Shown in pieces: positions 26,867-35,688 of a stretch of DNA of 35,688 nt. Both the position numbers and the translations under genes were made by a program. This DNA is from Draconibacterium orientale. Its GTDB lineage: Bacteria > Bacteroidota > Bacteroidia > Bacteroidales > UBA12170. Under the pieces are notes generated by a model that worked only from the letters and a program-made list of their open reading frames with translations, was not told where the DNA came from and searched no databases. Location of the stretch: positions 3,936 to 39,623 of the forward strand of contig DYSK01000001.1 in NCBI GenBank assembly GCA_020718315.1, read 5' to 3'. Every line of letters begins with the position of its first letter. Position 1 is the stretch's first letter.

Positions 26867-27847
26867 ATGTTGAACAAAAATCAAGCAATCGAAAAGATGA
26901 ATAGAATGGGCAAAGAGCGAAAGCCTTTTCTGTTTGTGATTGATTTTTTGGGCGACAACAGTATTATTTTTCAGCCTGACGAAATAAATGATTCTGAAAT
27001 TTTATTTTCGATTGGTTCATATACAAATGCTGACAAAACCAAGTTTCGGCAAACAAATCCGGAGCTCGATTTTTCTAAATTTCCCATTTCTTTTCAGTCG
27101 TATTTGGATTCTTTCGAAAAAGTGAAAAAACAGCTGGATTTTGGAAATACCTATCTTGTAAACCTCACACAACCTACGCCAATCAGTCTTAGCATCGGAA
27201 CTCAAGAAATATTTTACCGCTCCAATGCGCCGTATAAACTTTGGCTCAAGGATCAATTTGTGGTGTTTTCGCCAGAGATTTTTGTTCAAATCGCAAAGGA
27301 TAGCATTGCTTCATTTCCTATGAAAGGCACCATTGATGCCGCTATTCCCGACGCTGAGCGCATAATTTTGAACGATGTGAAAGAAAAGGCCGAACACAAC
27401 ACTATCGTTGATTTGATTCGAAACGATTTGAGTATGTTGGCCAGCAATGTTCGTGTCGAACGTTTTAGATACATCGAACGAGTCAAAACAAATCAAAAAG
27501 AATTGTTGCAGGTGAGCTCAAAAATAGTTGGAGATTTGGATTTCGATTTTTTTGATGAGTTGGGCAGTCGTTTTTTTCAGCTTTTACCGGCTGGATCTAT
27601 CAGTGGCGCACCAAAAACAAAAACATTGGAAGTTATTAAGGATGCCGAAAATTACAATCGTGGATTTTATACGGGTGTATTTGGCTATTTTGATGGACAA
27701 AATATGGATAGTGCCGTGATGATTCGTTTTATTGATGAGCAAAACGCAACTTTGGTTTTTAAAAGCGGTGGCGGAATTACCATTTTCAGTAAGGCAGAAA
27801 GCGAATACCAAGAACTTATAGACAAAGTGTATGTCCCAATTTATTGA
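26867..27847 (+). CDS. pabB: Aminodeoxychorismate synthase component I
   Basis: YLVNLTQPTPI; FPMKGTIDAAIPDAERIILNDVKEKAEHNTIVDLIRNDLS; LPAGSISGAPKTKTLEVI; GFYTGVFGYFDG. The ORF track start (TTG 26840) overlaps the promoter box. Confidence 0.93.
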   Translation: MLNKNQAIEKMNRMGKERKPFLFVIDFLGDNSIIFQPDEINDSEILFSIGSYTNADKTKFRQTNPELDFSKFPISFQSYLDSFEKVKKQLDFGNTYLVNLTQPTPISLSIGTQEIFYRSNAPYKLWLKDQFVVFSPEIFVQIAKDSIASFPMKGTIDAAIPDAERIILNDVKEKAEHNTIVDLIRNDLSMLASNVRVERFRYIERVKTNQKELLQVSSKIVGDLDFDFFDELGSRFFQLLPAGSISGAPKTKTLEVIKDAENYNRGFYTGVFGYFDGQNMDSAVMIRFIDEQNATLVFKSGGGITIFSKAESEYQELIDKVYVPIY

Positions 27848-28430
27848 AACTATTCGGTTTTTTGACGGAAAAGTAGATTTGATCGATTTGCACAACGAAC
27901 GGTTCAATGCCACGCGTAAGTTGTTTTTTTGCGTGGAGCAAGAACAGGATTTGAAACAACTTCTTCAGATTCCTGAATCTTTTAGAAAAGGTGTGGTAAA
28001 ATGCCGAATTGTGTACGATTATGAAATAAGAGAAATTCAATTTTCGTTTTACCACGACAAAAACATAAGCACATTGAAACCCATCGAAGCCAATGTGAGC
28101 TATGCGCATAAATCGATCGACAGAAATCAATTGAATGAATTGAAAATGCGTGCTTGGCCTGCCGATGAGGTCTTGATTCTGAAAAACGGAAAGGTGAGTG
28201 ATACTTCATTTTCCAATCTTATTTTCTCAAAAAATGGCCAATGGTTCACTTCCAATACGCCTTTGCTTGCCGGGCTTAGGCGCGAACAATTGTTGAACGA
28301 TGGCGTTGTGGAAGAATGTAAGATTTCCTATGCCGACCTGAAAAATTACGATCACTTTATGCTTATCAATGCCATGCTTCCTTTTGATCAAAAGAAGGCA
28401 ATTCCGATAAGAAATATTCAAACGCTATGA
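27831..28430 (+). CDS. pabC: Aminotransferase class IV, probable 4-amino-4-deoxychorismate lyase
   Basis: MRAWPADEVLILKNGKVSDTSFSNLIFSKNGQWFTSNTPLLAGLRREQLL; overlaps pabB by 17 nt. Confidence 0.85.
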   Translation: MSQFIETIRFFDGKVDLIDLHNERFNATRKLFFCVEQEQDLKQLLQIPESFRKGVVKCRIVYDYEIREIQFSFYHDKNISTLKPIEANVSYAHKSIDRNQLNELKMRAWPADEVLILKNGKVSDTSFSNLIFSKNGQWFTSNTPLLAGLRREQLLNDGVVEECKISYADLKNYDHFMLINAMLPFDQKKAIPIRNIQTL

Positions 28431-29167
28431 AGAACGAATTTACCATTTACACCATCGAAAAGGCGGCTTCGAGCAATTTGCTGATGCAAGAGTGGCTAAA
28501 TCAAAAAAAGCTGAATCCGGGAGATGTAATTCGGGTCGTAAATCAAGAAAATGGAATCGGTCAGAGCGGAAATTCCTGGGAAAGCGAAGCGGGGAAAAAC
28601 CTCACATTTAGCATGTTTTTAGATACTTCGTTTTTGCCTGCGGCCGAACTTTTTTCGCTCAATAAGGCCATTAGCTTAGCCATTGTAGATTATTTGACAA
28701 ACAAACAAATTGCTGACGTACAGATTAAATGGCCAAACGATGTGTATGTGGGAAGTAAAAAAATATCGGGAATGCTTACCTACAATTCCTTTTTGGGCGA
28801 AAAATTGGAAAACAGCATTGTTGGAATAGGATTGAATATGAACCAAACGGTTTTTAAAAGCGATGCCAGAAATCCGGTTTCCTTAAAGCAACTGACGGAA
28901 TATGAATATGATTTAGATGCCGAATTAGCCGCTTTGCTTCTGTGTATTGAATCCCAATGGAATCTTTTGCGCAATGGGAAAACAAAAACAATGGAGGTCA
29001 ACTATAAGAAAATGCTGTATGGATTTGGTCAAAAACGAGCGTATAAGGACAAAAACGGAGTTTTCAACGGAAAAATTTGCGGTGTCGATTTGTACGGTCG
29101 ATTGACTATTCAACACGAAAACGAAAGCCGAAAAATTTACGACATCAAAGAGATCGAATTTCTTTAG
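28427..29167 (+). CDS. birA: Biotin--[acetyl-CoA-carboxylase] ligase, without N-terminal HTH
   Basis: GQSGNSWESEAGKNLTFSMFL; DVQIKWPNDVYVGSKKISGML; GIGLNMNQ; ATGA overlap with pabC. Confidence 0.93.
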   Translation: MKNEFTIYTIEKAASSNLLMQEWLNQKKLNPGDVIRVVNQENGIGQSGNSWESEAGKNLTFSMFLDTSFLPAAELFSLNKAISLAIVDYLTNKQIADVQIKWPNDVYVGSKKISGMLTYNSFLGEKLENSIVGIGLNMNQTVFKSDARNPVSLKQLTEYEYDLDAELAALLLCIESQWNLLRNGKTKTMEVNYKKMLYGFGQKRAYKDKNGVFNGKICGVDLYGRLTIQHENESRKIYDIKEIEFL

Positions 29168-29173
29168 CAGAAA

Positions 29174-29575
29174 TTATTTGTATTTTTCTTGCAATTTTTC
29201 CACAAGAATATCCACAAAGTTTTGAAGCGGCTTTTTGGCCATCATGGCCAACATGGGATTCATATCGGCATTGAAAAGAATATATACTTCGCAATTTTCA
29301 CCCTCCATTTTATTTATGTTGGTGCTCAAGTCGTAAGAAAATGGATTTTTTCCAGCGGAAATCATTTCGATCTTTTCGTTCTCTACATTTTTCCCAAAAG
29401 CCATATTCAAATGAGCCATTCCATCGATGGTAAATGCACAGCTTGTTGTTGTTGAACTCCAGTTCACCACTTTGCTCGGCATAAGCTCTTTTAAGTTGTT
29501 AAAGTCGGATAAGTACGCATAAACGGTTTCCGCAGAAGCAGCGATTGCTTTTTTAGTGCTTGTAATGTTTGTCAT
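29174..29575 (-). CDS. SRPBCC (START-like) family protein
   Basis: TNITSTKKAIAASAETVYAYLSDFNNLKELMP...LQNFVDILVEKLQEKY; 1 nt downstream of pyrE. Confidence 0.8.
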   Translation of the reverse strand: MTNITSTKKAIAASAETVYAYLSDFNNLKELMPSKVVNWSSTTTSCAFTIDGMAHLNMAFGKNVENEKIEMISAGKNPFSYDLSTNINKMEGENCEVYILFNADMNPMLAMMAKKPLQNFVDILVEKLQEKYK

Positions 29576-29576
29576 T

Positions 29577-30233
29577 TTATTTTCCCCAATTCGACGGGTC
29601 GTTCCGCCATTTTTTCAAAGACATTAAATCTTTTTCAACAATAAACTCGTCGGCCAATGCCTGTTCCAAAAGTGCCGGATAATTAGAAAGTGTATGGATT
29701 TTACATTTGGCTTCTTCAAAAGTTGTTTTTGCAATTTCGAAGTCGTAGCTAAAAATGGCAAGTAAACCTTTTACTTCACATTTTAAATCTCTCAATGCTT
29801 CCACGGCTTTCAAACTGCTTGCGCCCGTCGAAATCAAATCTTCAATCAAAACCACTCTTTGTCCGGCTTCTACAACTCCTTCCACTTGGTTAGTCAATCC
29901 ATGTTCTTTTTGTGTGGAGCGAACATAAGCGAAAGGCAAGCCCAATTCTTGTGCTACCAAAGCACCGTGTGCAATGCCGCCTGTAGCAACACCGGCAATC
30001 AAATCTACATCGCCAAACTCATCTTGAATGAGTTTTACAAATTCCTGGCGGATATAAGTTCTAATCTGCGGATAGGAAAGCGTCAGTCGGTTGTCGCAAT
30101 AAATGGGCGACTTCCACCCCGATGCCCAAGTAAATGGTTTGTTGGGTTGCAATTTTACAGCCTTTATTTTCAAAAGCAATTTTGCAATTTGAAAGGCAAC
30201 TTCTTGCGCGTTAATCGTATTGTTTTGTGCCAT
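29577..30233 (-). CDS. pyrE: Orotate phosphoribosyltransferase
   Basis: FTWASGWKSPIYCDNRLTLSYPQIR; VDLIAGVATGGIAHGALVA; PRPP motif RVVLIEDLISTGASSLKAVEAL. Confidence 0.96.
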   Translation of the reverse strand: MAQNNTINAQEVAFQIAKLLLKIKAVKLQPNKPFTWASGWKSPIYCDNRLTLSYPQIRTYIRQEFVKLIQDEFGDVDLIAGVATGGIAHGALVAQELGLPFAYVRSTQKEHGLTNQVEGVVEAGQRVVLIEDLISTGASSLKAVEALRDLKCEVKGLLAIFSYDFEIAKTTFEEAKCKIHTLSNYPALLEQALADEFIVEKDLMSLKKWRNDPSNWGK

Positions 30234-30280
30234 ACCGATTTAAGTGTTGCTTATTTTGACGGATAATAAAATATTTCTTC

Positions 30281-30288
30281 TATTTTTG
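30281..30288 (+). promoter_or_regulatory. Candidate -7 element of the NUDIX gene
   Basis: TATTTTTG matches TAnnTTTG, 50 nt before the ATG at 30339. Confidence 0.4.
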
Positions 30289-30338
30289 GTTTCGAAAAGC
30301 CGTAGCCTTTCGTTTATGTGTTGAAAAATTGAAATTAG

Positions 30339-30989
30339 ATGATTTCGTTTAAGCAAAAATATAAAGTTTTTATCAATGATAACTGGATTTTCTTTGACGA
30401 TTTTTCAACGAGTCAAGATATTGAAAATGAAGAACATGAACTGTTAGAAGCTTCGAACAATCTCCTCTTTAATCTGGCAATGATGATCCGCAGTGGTCGT
30501 TTTAATACGAATATCAGGATAATTCCAAACGCAGAAATGAAAAATCCAATCGATTTGTTTTTGCGAGAGTTTTCTGTTTTGGAAGCTGCCGGTGGTGTGG
30601 TTTTAAATACACAAAATGAGCTTCTTATGATCGAACGCTTTCGGGTTTGGGATTTCCCGAAAGGGAAAATGGAAAAGAATGAGAATTGTAGGGAAGCCGC
30701 CGTGCGAGAGGTGGAAGAGGAAACGGGAGTAAATGGATTGGAAATCGTCAACGAATTGCCCACCACTTTTCATATTTACCGATTCCGAAACGAATGGATA
30801 GTGAAAAAGACCTATTGGTTTCTGATGTCAACTCGCTTTGCAGGAACTTTGAATCCGCAAGTCGAGGAAGATATTCTCAGAGCCGAGTGGGTTCCTAATT
30901 CAAAAGTATTGGAATATATATCCAATTCATACGCCAGTTTAAAAGAGCTCGTACTTTCCTCTGGGATTGTAAAAACGCAAGAACTCTAA
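30339..30989 (+). CDS. NUDIX hydrolase
   Basis: Complete Nudix box GKMEKNENCREAAVREVEEETGV. Confidence 0.93.
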   Translation: MISFKQKYKVFINDNWIFFDDFSTSQDIENEEHELLEASNNLLFNLAMMIRSGRFNTNIRIIPNAEMKNPIDLFLREFSVLEAAGGVVLNTQNELLMIERFRVWDFPKGKMEKNENCREAAVREVEEETGVNGLEIVNELPTTFHIYRFRNEWIVKKTYWFLMSTRFAGTLNPQVEEDILRAEWVPNSKVLEYISNSYASLKELVLSSGIVKTQEL

Positions 30990-31016
30990 AGTATTTGCCT
31001 GATTAAATTATTCTAT

Positions 31017-31024
31017 TAACTTTG
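31017..31024 (+). promoter_or_regulatory. Candidate -7 element of the DUF819 gene, predicting a leaderless/near-leaderless mRNA
   Basis: TAACTTTG matches TAnnTTTG; only 5 nt separate it from the ATG at 31030. Confidence 0.5.
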
Positions 31025-31029
31025 TACCT

Positions 31030-32187
31030 ATGAGAATAGATATAGCCCTAATAATTGCTTTTTATTTTATTGCTCCGGCAATTATTTTAAGAGCATGTAA
31101 AAATTTTCCTTTTATTAAAAAAGTAGGTTCGGTCGCCATTGCTTACATTCTTGGTGTTGTTTTGGGATTATCGCGGCTTTTGCCCGATGATTTTTTTTCA
31201 ACGCAAGATTTGCTTACAAGCATAACAGTGCCCTTGGCCATACCGCTCTTGCTCTTCCCTTCCAAAATCAAAGATTGGTTTCGCTTAGCCGGTCCAACAT
31301 TTAAGGCGCTTTTGATAGGATTGTTCAGCGTAATCACCACAGTTGCCTTGGGCTATTTGATTTTTAAGCCAGAAGGCGATACGGAATTTTGGAAAGTGGG
31401 CGGATTGTTGGTGGGGGTTTATACCGGAGGAACACCCAATTTGGCGTCGCTAAAGGTAATGCTCGATGTGAATCCGGCTACCTATTTGCTCGTGCATTCC
31501 TACGATCTGATAATTGGAGCCATCTACTTTCTATTTTTATTAACAGTGGCTCAAAGATTCTTCAATTATCTCCTGCCTGCATTCAAAAAATCTGCCGAAT
31601 CCGAAACGCTCGATCATATGGAAGCAATAGAATCCTACGACGTTCTGTTTAAACGTGCTGCGCTATGGCCAATTGTTAAGGTTACGGGACTAGCTATTTT
31701 AATTGTGGCCGTTTCCGGCGGACTAGCCATGCTCTTTCCAAAGGATTATTTTATGATTGCAATTATTCTCAGCATCAGCACATTGGCAATACTTTCCTCT
31801 TTAATTCCGGGCGTAAATAAAGTGAACGAGTCTTTCGACGTAGGCATGTATCTTATCTTGGTTTTCAGCATTGTAGTCGCTTCCATGGTGGATTTAACCA
31901 ATTTGGCTTCGCCCTCTTTCGAGCTTTTAGGCTATTTGAGTTTTGTTATTTTCGGATCTTTATTTGTACAGCTCATCTTGTCGAAAATTACAAAATCTGA
32001 TGCCGATGCAATGATCATAACGAGTACAGCACTGATTTGCAGTCCGCCTTTTGTTCCGGTGGTTTGCGGCGCACTAAAAAACAGAGAGATTTTAGTTCCG
32101 GGAATCACAATTGGGATAATTGGGTATGCTGTTGGGAATTATCTTGGGTTTTTAATGGCCGAATTGCTGCGGCTATGGCAGTTCTGA
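31030..32187 (+). CDS. DUF819 family multi-pass membrane protein
   Basis: 385 aa, about 10 hydrophobic segments; GVYTGGTPNLASLKVMLDVN; AMIITSTALICSPPFVPVVCGALKNREILVPGITIGIIGYAVGNYLG. Confidence 0.85.
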   Translation: MRIDIALIIAFYFIAPAIILRACKNFPFIKKVGSVAIAYILGVVLGLSRLLPDDFFSTQDLLTSITVPLAIPLLLFPSKIKDWFRLAGPTFKALLIGLFSVITTVALGYLIFKPEGDTEFWKVGGLLVGVYTGGTPNLASLKVMLDVNPATYLLVHSYDLIIGAIYFLFLLTVAQRFFNYLLPAFKKSAESETLDHMEAIESYDVLFKRAALWPIVKVTGLAILIVAVSGGLAMLFPKDYFMIAIILSISTLAILSSLIPGVNKVNESFDVGMYLILVFSIVVASMVDLTNLASPSFELLGYLSFVIFGSLFVQLILSKITKSDADAMIITSTALICSPPFVPVVCGALKNREILVPGITIGIIGYAVGNYLGFLMAELLRLWQF

Positions 32188-32318
32188 TTTGAGTCCGACA
32201 ATCATAGTAGCTGAATAATTGTTGAATAAAAAATACAATTCGTAAAAATGAATCAGTATTTTTTAATATTTTTACATCATTATTAAAACGATTTTAATCA
32301 ATCTTAAACATAGAATAG

Positions 32319-33440
32319 ATGAGATTTATAGTCAATAGCGTAAGTTTGTTAAGAAGCTTGCAATCGATTAGTGGAGTGATAAATAGCAAAAATACTTTGC
32401 CTATTTTGGACGATTTTTTATTTGAACTGGATGGCAGCGCACTGAAAATTACAGGCTCTGATTTGGAAACCACCATGACAGTAAGTTTGGATTTGGAAAA
32501 AACTGAGGAATCCGGAAAGGTGGCTATCCCAGCACGTATGTTGATCGAAACATTAAAAACTTTTTCAAACATCCCCATTTCTGTTAGCGTTTCGAAAGAG
32601 GATTTTCAGATAGAATTAGCCGCCGGCGAAGGAAAATATAAACTTTCAGGACACGATGCAGCCGAGTTTCCGAAAAACTTGCCCATGGAACAAATAGTAG
32701 AAGTGAAACTCTCGGCCGATATACTGGTAAACGCTTTTAACAAAACGCTGTTTGCTACCGGAAATGATGAGTTACGTCCGGCCATGACGGGCGTGTTTTG
32801 CTCGCTGAATTCGGAAAACGCTGTTTTTGTTGCAACCGACGCCCATAAATTGGTTCGTTATACACGCAATGATATAAAAGGCGACTATGATATTTCTTTC
32901 ATCTTGCCTAAGAAACCACTGAATCTTTTGAAAAACGTATTGCCGCAAGACGACGAACTTGTTACGATTCAGTATGGCCAAAAAAATGCCGTTTTCATTT
33001 TCGATAAATTGGTTTTGAGCTGCAAATTAGTCGATGGAAAATATCCCAATTACCAAGCCGTAATTCCGGTCAACAATCCAAACAAAATGACCATCGACCG
33101 ACTTAGTTTGTACAATTCCATTAAACGTGTTTCTATTTTTGCAAATCAATCGACTCATCAAATTCGTTTCAAGATTCAAGGTCAAGAGCTGATTTTGTCG
33201 GCCGAAGATTTAGACTATTCGAATGCTGCAAACGAAAGATTAGGTTGTAATTATGCCGGCGAAGATATGGAAATTGGTTTCAATTCCCGCTTTTTATTGG
33301 AAATGCTTTCGAATATGGATACGGATGAAGTAACCTTCGAAATGTCCGCTCCCAACCGAGCCGGATTGATTGTTCCTGTTGAAGGCCAAAATGAAGCGGA
33401 AGATATTTTAATGCTGATTATGCCTGTTATGCTGAACTAA
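32319..33440 (+). CDS. dnaN: DNA polymerase III subunit beta (sliding clamp)
   Basis: MRFIVNSVSLLRSLQSISGVINSKNTLPILDDFLFELDG; FVATDAHKLVRY; VDGKYPNYQAVIP; C-terminal ILMLIMPVML. Confidence 0.96.
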   Translation: MRFIVNSVSLLRSLQSISGVINSKNTLPILDDFLFELDGSALKITGSDLETTMTVSLDLEKTEESGKVAIPARMLIETLKTFSNIPISVSVSKEDFQIELAAGEGKYKLSGHDAAEFPKNLPMEQIVEVKLSADILVNAFNKTLFATGNDELRPAMTGVFCSLNSENAVFVATDAHKLVRYTRNDIKGDYDISFILPKKPLNLLKNVLPQDDELVTIQYGQKNAVFIFDKLVLSCKLVDGKYPNYQAVIPVNNPNKMTIDRLSLYNSIKRVSIFANQSTHQIRFKIQGQELILSAEDLDYSNAANERLGCNYAGEDMEIGFNSRFLLEMLSNMDTDEVTFEMSAPNRAGLIVPVEGQNEAEDILMLIMPVMLN

Positions 33441-33463
33441 TTGCAATAATGCTAACATACCCG

Positions 33464-33491
33464 AACCTGCTTTGCTAACACCAAGCAGGTT
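33464..33491 (+). terminator. Rho-independent terminator of dnaN
   Basis: AACCTGCTT...AAGCAGGTT 9-bp stem followed by TTTCTTTTAT. Confidence 0.85.
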
Positions 33492-33612
33492 TTTCTTTTA
33501 TAAATATGTTCTGAATTGCGTCATTGGCGTTGTTCTTTCAAAAAATATAAGCGGTCAGGTAATTCTCTATTAGCATGCTTGAGTACTAAATTCTTTGAGC
33601 TCTTTTTTATCG

Positions 33613-33620
33613 TACATTTG
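33613..33620 (+). promoter_or_regulatory. Candidate -7 element of the secreted EEP-family gene
   Basis: TACATTTG matches TAnnTTTG, 18 nt before the ATG at 33639. Confidence 0.5.
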
Positions 33621-33638
33621 TGACCTAAAACCAAAAGT

Positions 33639-34925
33639 ATGCGCAAATTTTTTATCGCTATTCTGCTAATATTCATAATTCCGGCGGTTTATGCTCAAGA
33701 TGAATTAAGTGTGATGCAGTACAATTTGCTTAACTATGGAAATTTTACTGATTACTGCACAACAACAAACAACAATATTGTTACTAAAAATGGATATCTC
33801 ACTGCTATTTTTGATTATGTGAAACCAGATATTTTGACTGTCAACGAAATGGCCGAAAATAGTTACTATCATGATTATTTGTTAAGTGCCACTTTAAACG
33901 TAAACGGTGAAACGAATTATAAACGAGCCACAATGGCTCCCGAAGCACAAGGAGACTGGTTAGTGAATATGCTCTATTACAACTCGCAAAAGCTGACACT
34001 TTACAAACACGATGTTATAAACACAATTATCAGAACAACAGATATATATACTCTTTTTTACAATGCGTCTGATTTAGATCAAACGCATGATACTGCTTTT
34101 ATAAGTTGTATCGTTACTCACCTCAAAGCAGGAAATACCGCCACCGATGCGGCTGATCGTGCTTTGATGACTAATACAGTAATGACTTATATTCAAACCC
34201 ACGATTTGAGATATAATTACCTTTTTATGGGCGATTTTAACGTTTATACTTCAACAGAATTGGCTTATCAGAATTTGGTAAAGTCGTACAATGGTCTGTA
34301 TTACCTCTATGATCCTATTTCTTCGGCCGGTGCTTGGAACAACAATTCGCTCTTTAGTGCCATTCATTCGCAATCCACACATACCGAAAACAATGGCTGT
34401 GCTTCCACCGGAGGAATGGACGATCGATTCGATCAAATCCTTTCATCCTCTGATTTGATGAACGGTACACATGGAATGCAACTTCTTCCCGAAACATACA
34501 AATCGCTTGGAAACGATGGTTTGCATTTTAATCTTTCTATCATTGCAGCTCCTACCAATACTTCTGTTCCTGCCGACGTGTTGAATGCGCTGTACAACAA
34601 CAGCGATCACCTGCCTATTGTAGTCCAAATTCGTACCAACCAATCCTATCTTCAGGTTGAAGAAAATGCATCGATGGATGAAATCAGGTTTCAGAATCCG
34701 GTTCAGCAGCAGTTGAACGTGAGCCTGTCTTTTTCGAATGCCGCTACTTTTGAACTGCGTATTTACGATTTAACCGGAAGGATACAAAAGGTTGTTTCCG
34801 GACTTCCGAAAAGCAAATTGCACCAACTTTCTATTCCTGTATCGGAACTAAAAAAAGGCATTTATTTTCTTCAGCTCAGAAAAGAAGACGGAACAGAAAC
34901 CACTTCTAAATTTATTAAACAGTAA
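33639..34925 (+). CDS. Secreted endonuclease/exonuclease/phosphatase-family protein with T9SS type A-like sorting domain
   Basis: Signal peptide; EEP motifs MQYNLLNYG, LFMGDFNVY, MDDRFDQIL, SDHLPI; C-terminal FELRIYDLTGRIQKVV...LKKGIYFLQLRKEDGTETTSKFIKQ. Confidence 0.88.
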   Translation: MRKFFIAILLIFIIPAVYAQDELSVMQYNLLNYGNFTDYCTTTNNNIVTKNGYLTAIFDYVKPDILTVNEMAENSYYHDYLLSATLNVNGETNYKRATMAPEAQGDWLVNMLYYNSQKLTLYKHDVINTIIRTTDIYTLFYNASDLDQTHDTAFISCIVTHLKAGNTATDAADRALMTNTVMTYIQTHDLRYNYLFMGDFNVYTSTELAYQNLVKSYNGLYYLYDPISSAGAWNNNSLFSAIHSQSTHTENNGCASTGGMDDRFDQILSSSDLMNGTHGMQLLPETYKSLGNDGLHFNLSIIAAPTNTSVPADVLNALYNNSDHLPIVVQIRTNQSYLQVEENASMDEIRFQNPVQQQLNVSLSFSNAATFELRIYDLTGRIQKVVSGLPKSKLHQLSIPVSELKKGIYFLQLRKEDGTETTSKFIKQ

Positions 34926-34950
34926 TATCCTATTTTTAGTCCATATCTGT

Positions 34951-35430
34951 ATGAAAACACTCTACATAATGCGTCACGGCAAAGCCGAAGATGGATTTGA
35001 AAAAGCCGATTACAAACGGAAGTTGACCTCAAAAGGCATTCGTAGAAGTCGCGAAGCTGGCGAAAAACTAAAAGAAATGGGTGTTCAACTCGATGCCATT
35101 GTTTGCAGCAACGCCAACAGAACTGTTGAAACGGCCGAAATTATGGCTGAAGTTTTTGATTTTCCTTCTACGGAAATTCAAAAAGTGAAAGAACTTTATC
35201 TGGCTTCTGTTACCGTTATTCTTGATTGCATCAATTCGTTCGACGATCGCTCTTCAAAAATCCTTCTCGTAGGACATAATCCCGGAGTTCCCGAACTGCT
35301 TACCGTTTTGAGTGGCGAATTGATCGATTGGGCGCCTACTTCGTTTCTGGTAGCAATTGATATACAAACAGATAAATGGAATGAAGTAGGAAAAGTTTCT
35401 GCAAAAATATCGGCGACACTGATTCCGTGA
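34951..35430 (+). CDS. sixA: SixA-type histidine phosphatase
   Basis: TLYIMRHGKAEDG RHG motif; VCSNANRTVETAEIM; LLVGHNPGVPEL. Confidence 0.88.
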   Translation: MKTLYIMRHGKAEDGFEKADYKRKLTSKGIRRSREAGEKLKEMGVQLDAIVCSNANRTVETAEIMAEVFDFPSTEIQKVKELYLASVTVILDCINSFDDRSSKILLVGHNPGVPELLTVLSGELIDWAPTSFLVAIDIQTDKWNEVGKVSAKISATLIP

Positions 35431-35561
35431 TCGTAATGAATCTTTTGAAAATGGATTCGCGACTCGCTATTGCTAAATATAATTTTGATTAAAACGGTTT
35501 TAGTGTCCATTTCACTCAATATTGCAACTGCACATTTTCAATGTATTCAAGAACAAATTAG

Positions 35562-35569
35562 TATCTTTG
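35562..35569 (+). promoter_or_regulatory. Candidate -7 element of prfC
   Basis: TATCTTTG matches TAnnTTTG, 22 nt before the ATG at 35592. Confidence 0.5.
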
Positions 35570-35591
35570 CCGCTCCAAATTTTTCAGCCGA

Positions 35592-35688
35592 ATGAGATTA
35601 GAAGAAGAAATAAAACGCCGGCGTACTTTTGCCATTATTAGCCATCCGGATGCGGGAAAAACAACGCTCACCGAAAAACTCTTGCTTT
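35592..35688 (+). CDS. prfC: Peptide chain release factor 3, N-terminus only (truncated by window edge)
   Basis: [32 protein letters not shown]: GTPase P-loop in typical RF3 context. Confidence 0.88.
   Translation, partial: MRLEEEIKRRRTFAIISHPDAGKTTLTEKLLL

Noticed and set aside
1-35688. Search for CRISPR arrays, tRNA/rRNA genes, transposases, integrases, toxin-antitoxin pairs, reverse transcriptases or phage genes
   Set aside because: No regularly spaced repeats, no cloverleaf-like or rRNA sequence noticed in the short intergenic gaps, and no translations with mobile or defence signatures.

Overview
The window is a contiguous chromosomal segment from a Bacteroidota genome. This is inferred from T9SS-style sorting tails, an LruC-domain lipoprotein, a LytS/LytTR pair and repeated TAnnTTTG -7 boxes just upstream of start codons. 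I can support 34 protein-coding genes; the first and last are truncated by the window edges. Recognisable core genes are mnmA, comF-like, guaB, surA-type foldases, pabA/pabB/pabC, birA, pyrE, dnaN, sixA-like and prfC. More accessory genes are: an LruC beta-helix lipoprotein; a LiaF-like/LytS/LytTR envelope-sensing trio; an M1 peptidase + HupE/UreJ-like + DUF6702-like cluster; a tungsten-type aldehyde:ferredoxin oxidoreductase with a Tat-signal polyferredoxin; a Qnr-like pentapeptide-repeat protein; a Spy/CpxP-like Met/Gly-rich protein; a MobB-like P-loop NTPase; and a secreted EEP-family nuclease/phosphatase with a C-terminal sorting domain. I found no CRISPR array, transposase, prophage, rRNA or tRNA. 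No clear-cut novel defence or mobile system is visible. The best 'second look' candidates are the HupE/DUF6702/M1 module, the MobB-like orphan NTPase, the LiaF/LytS/LytTR/LruC block, and several near-leaderless promoter/start arrangements. All functional calls come from reading the translations; no database search was run.
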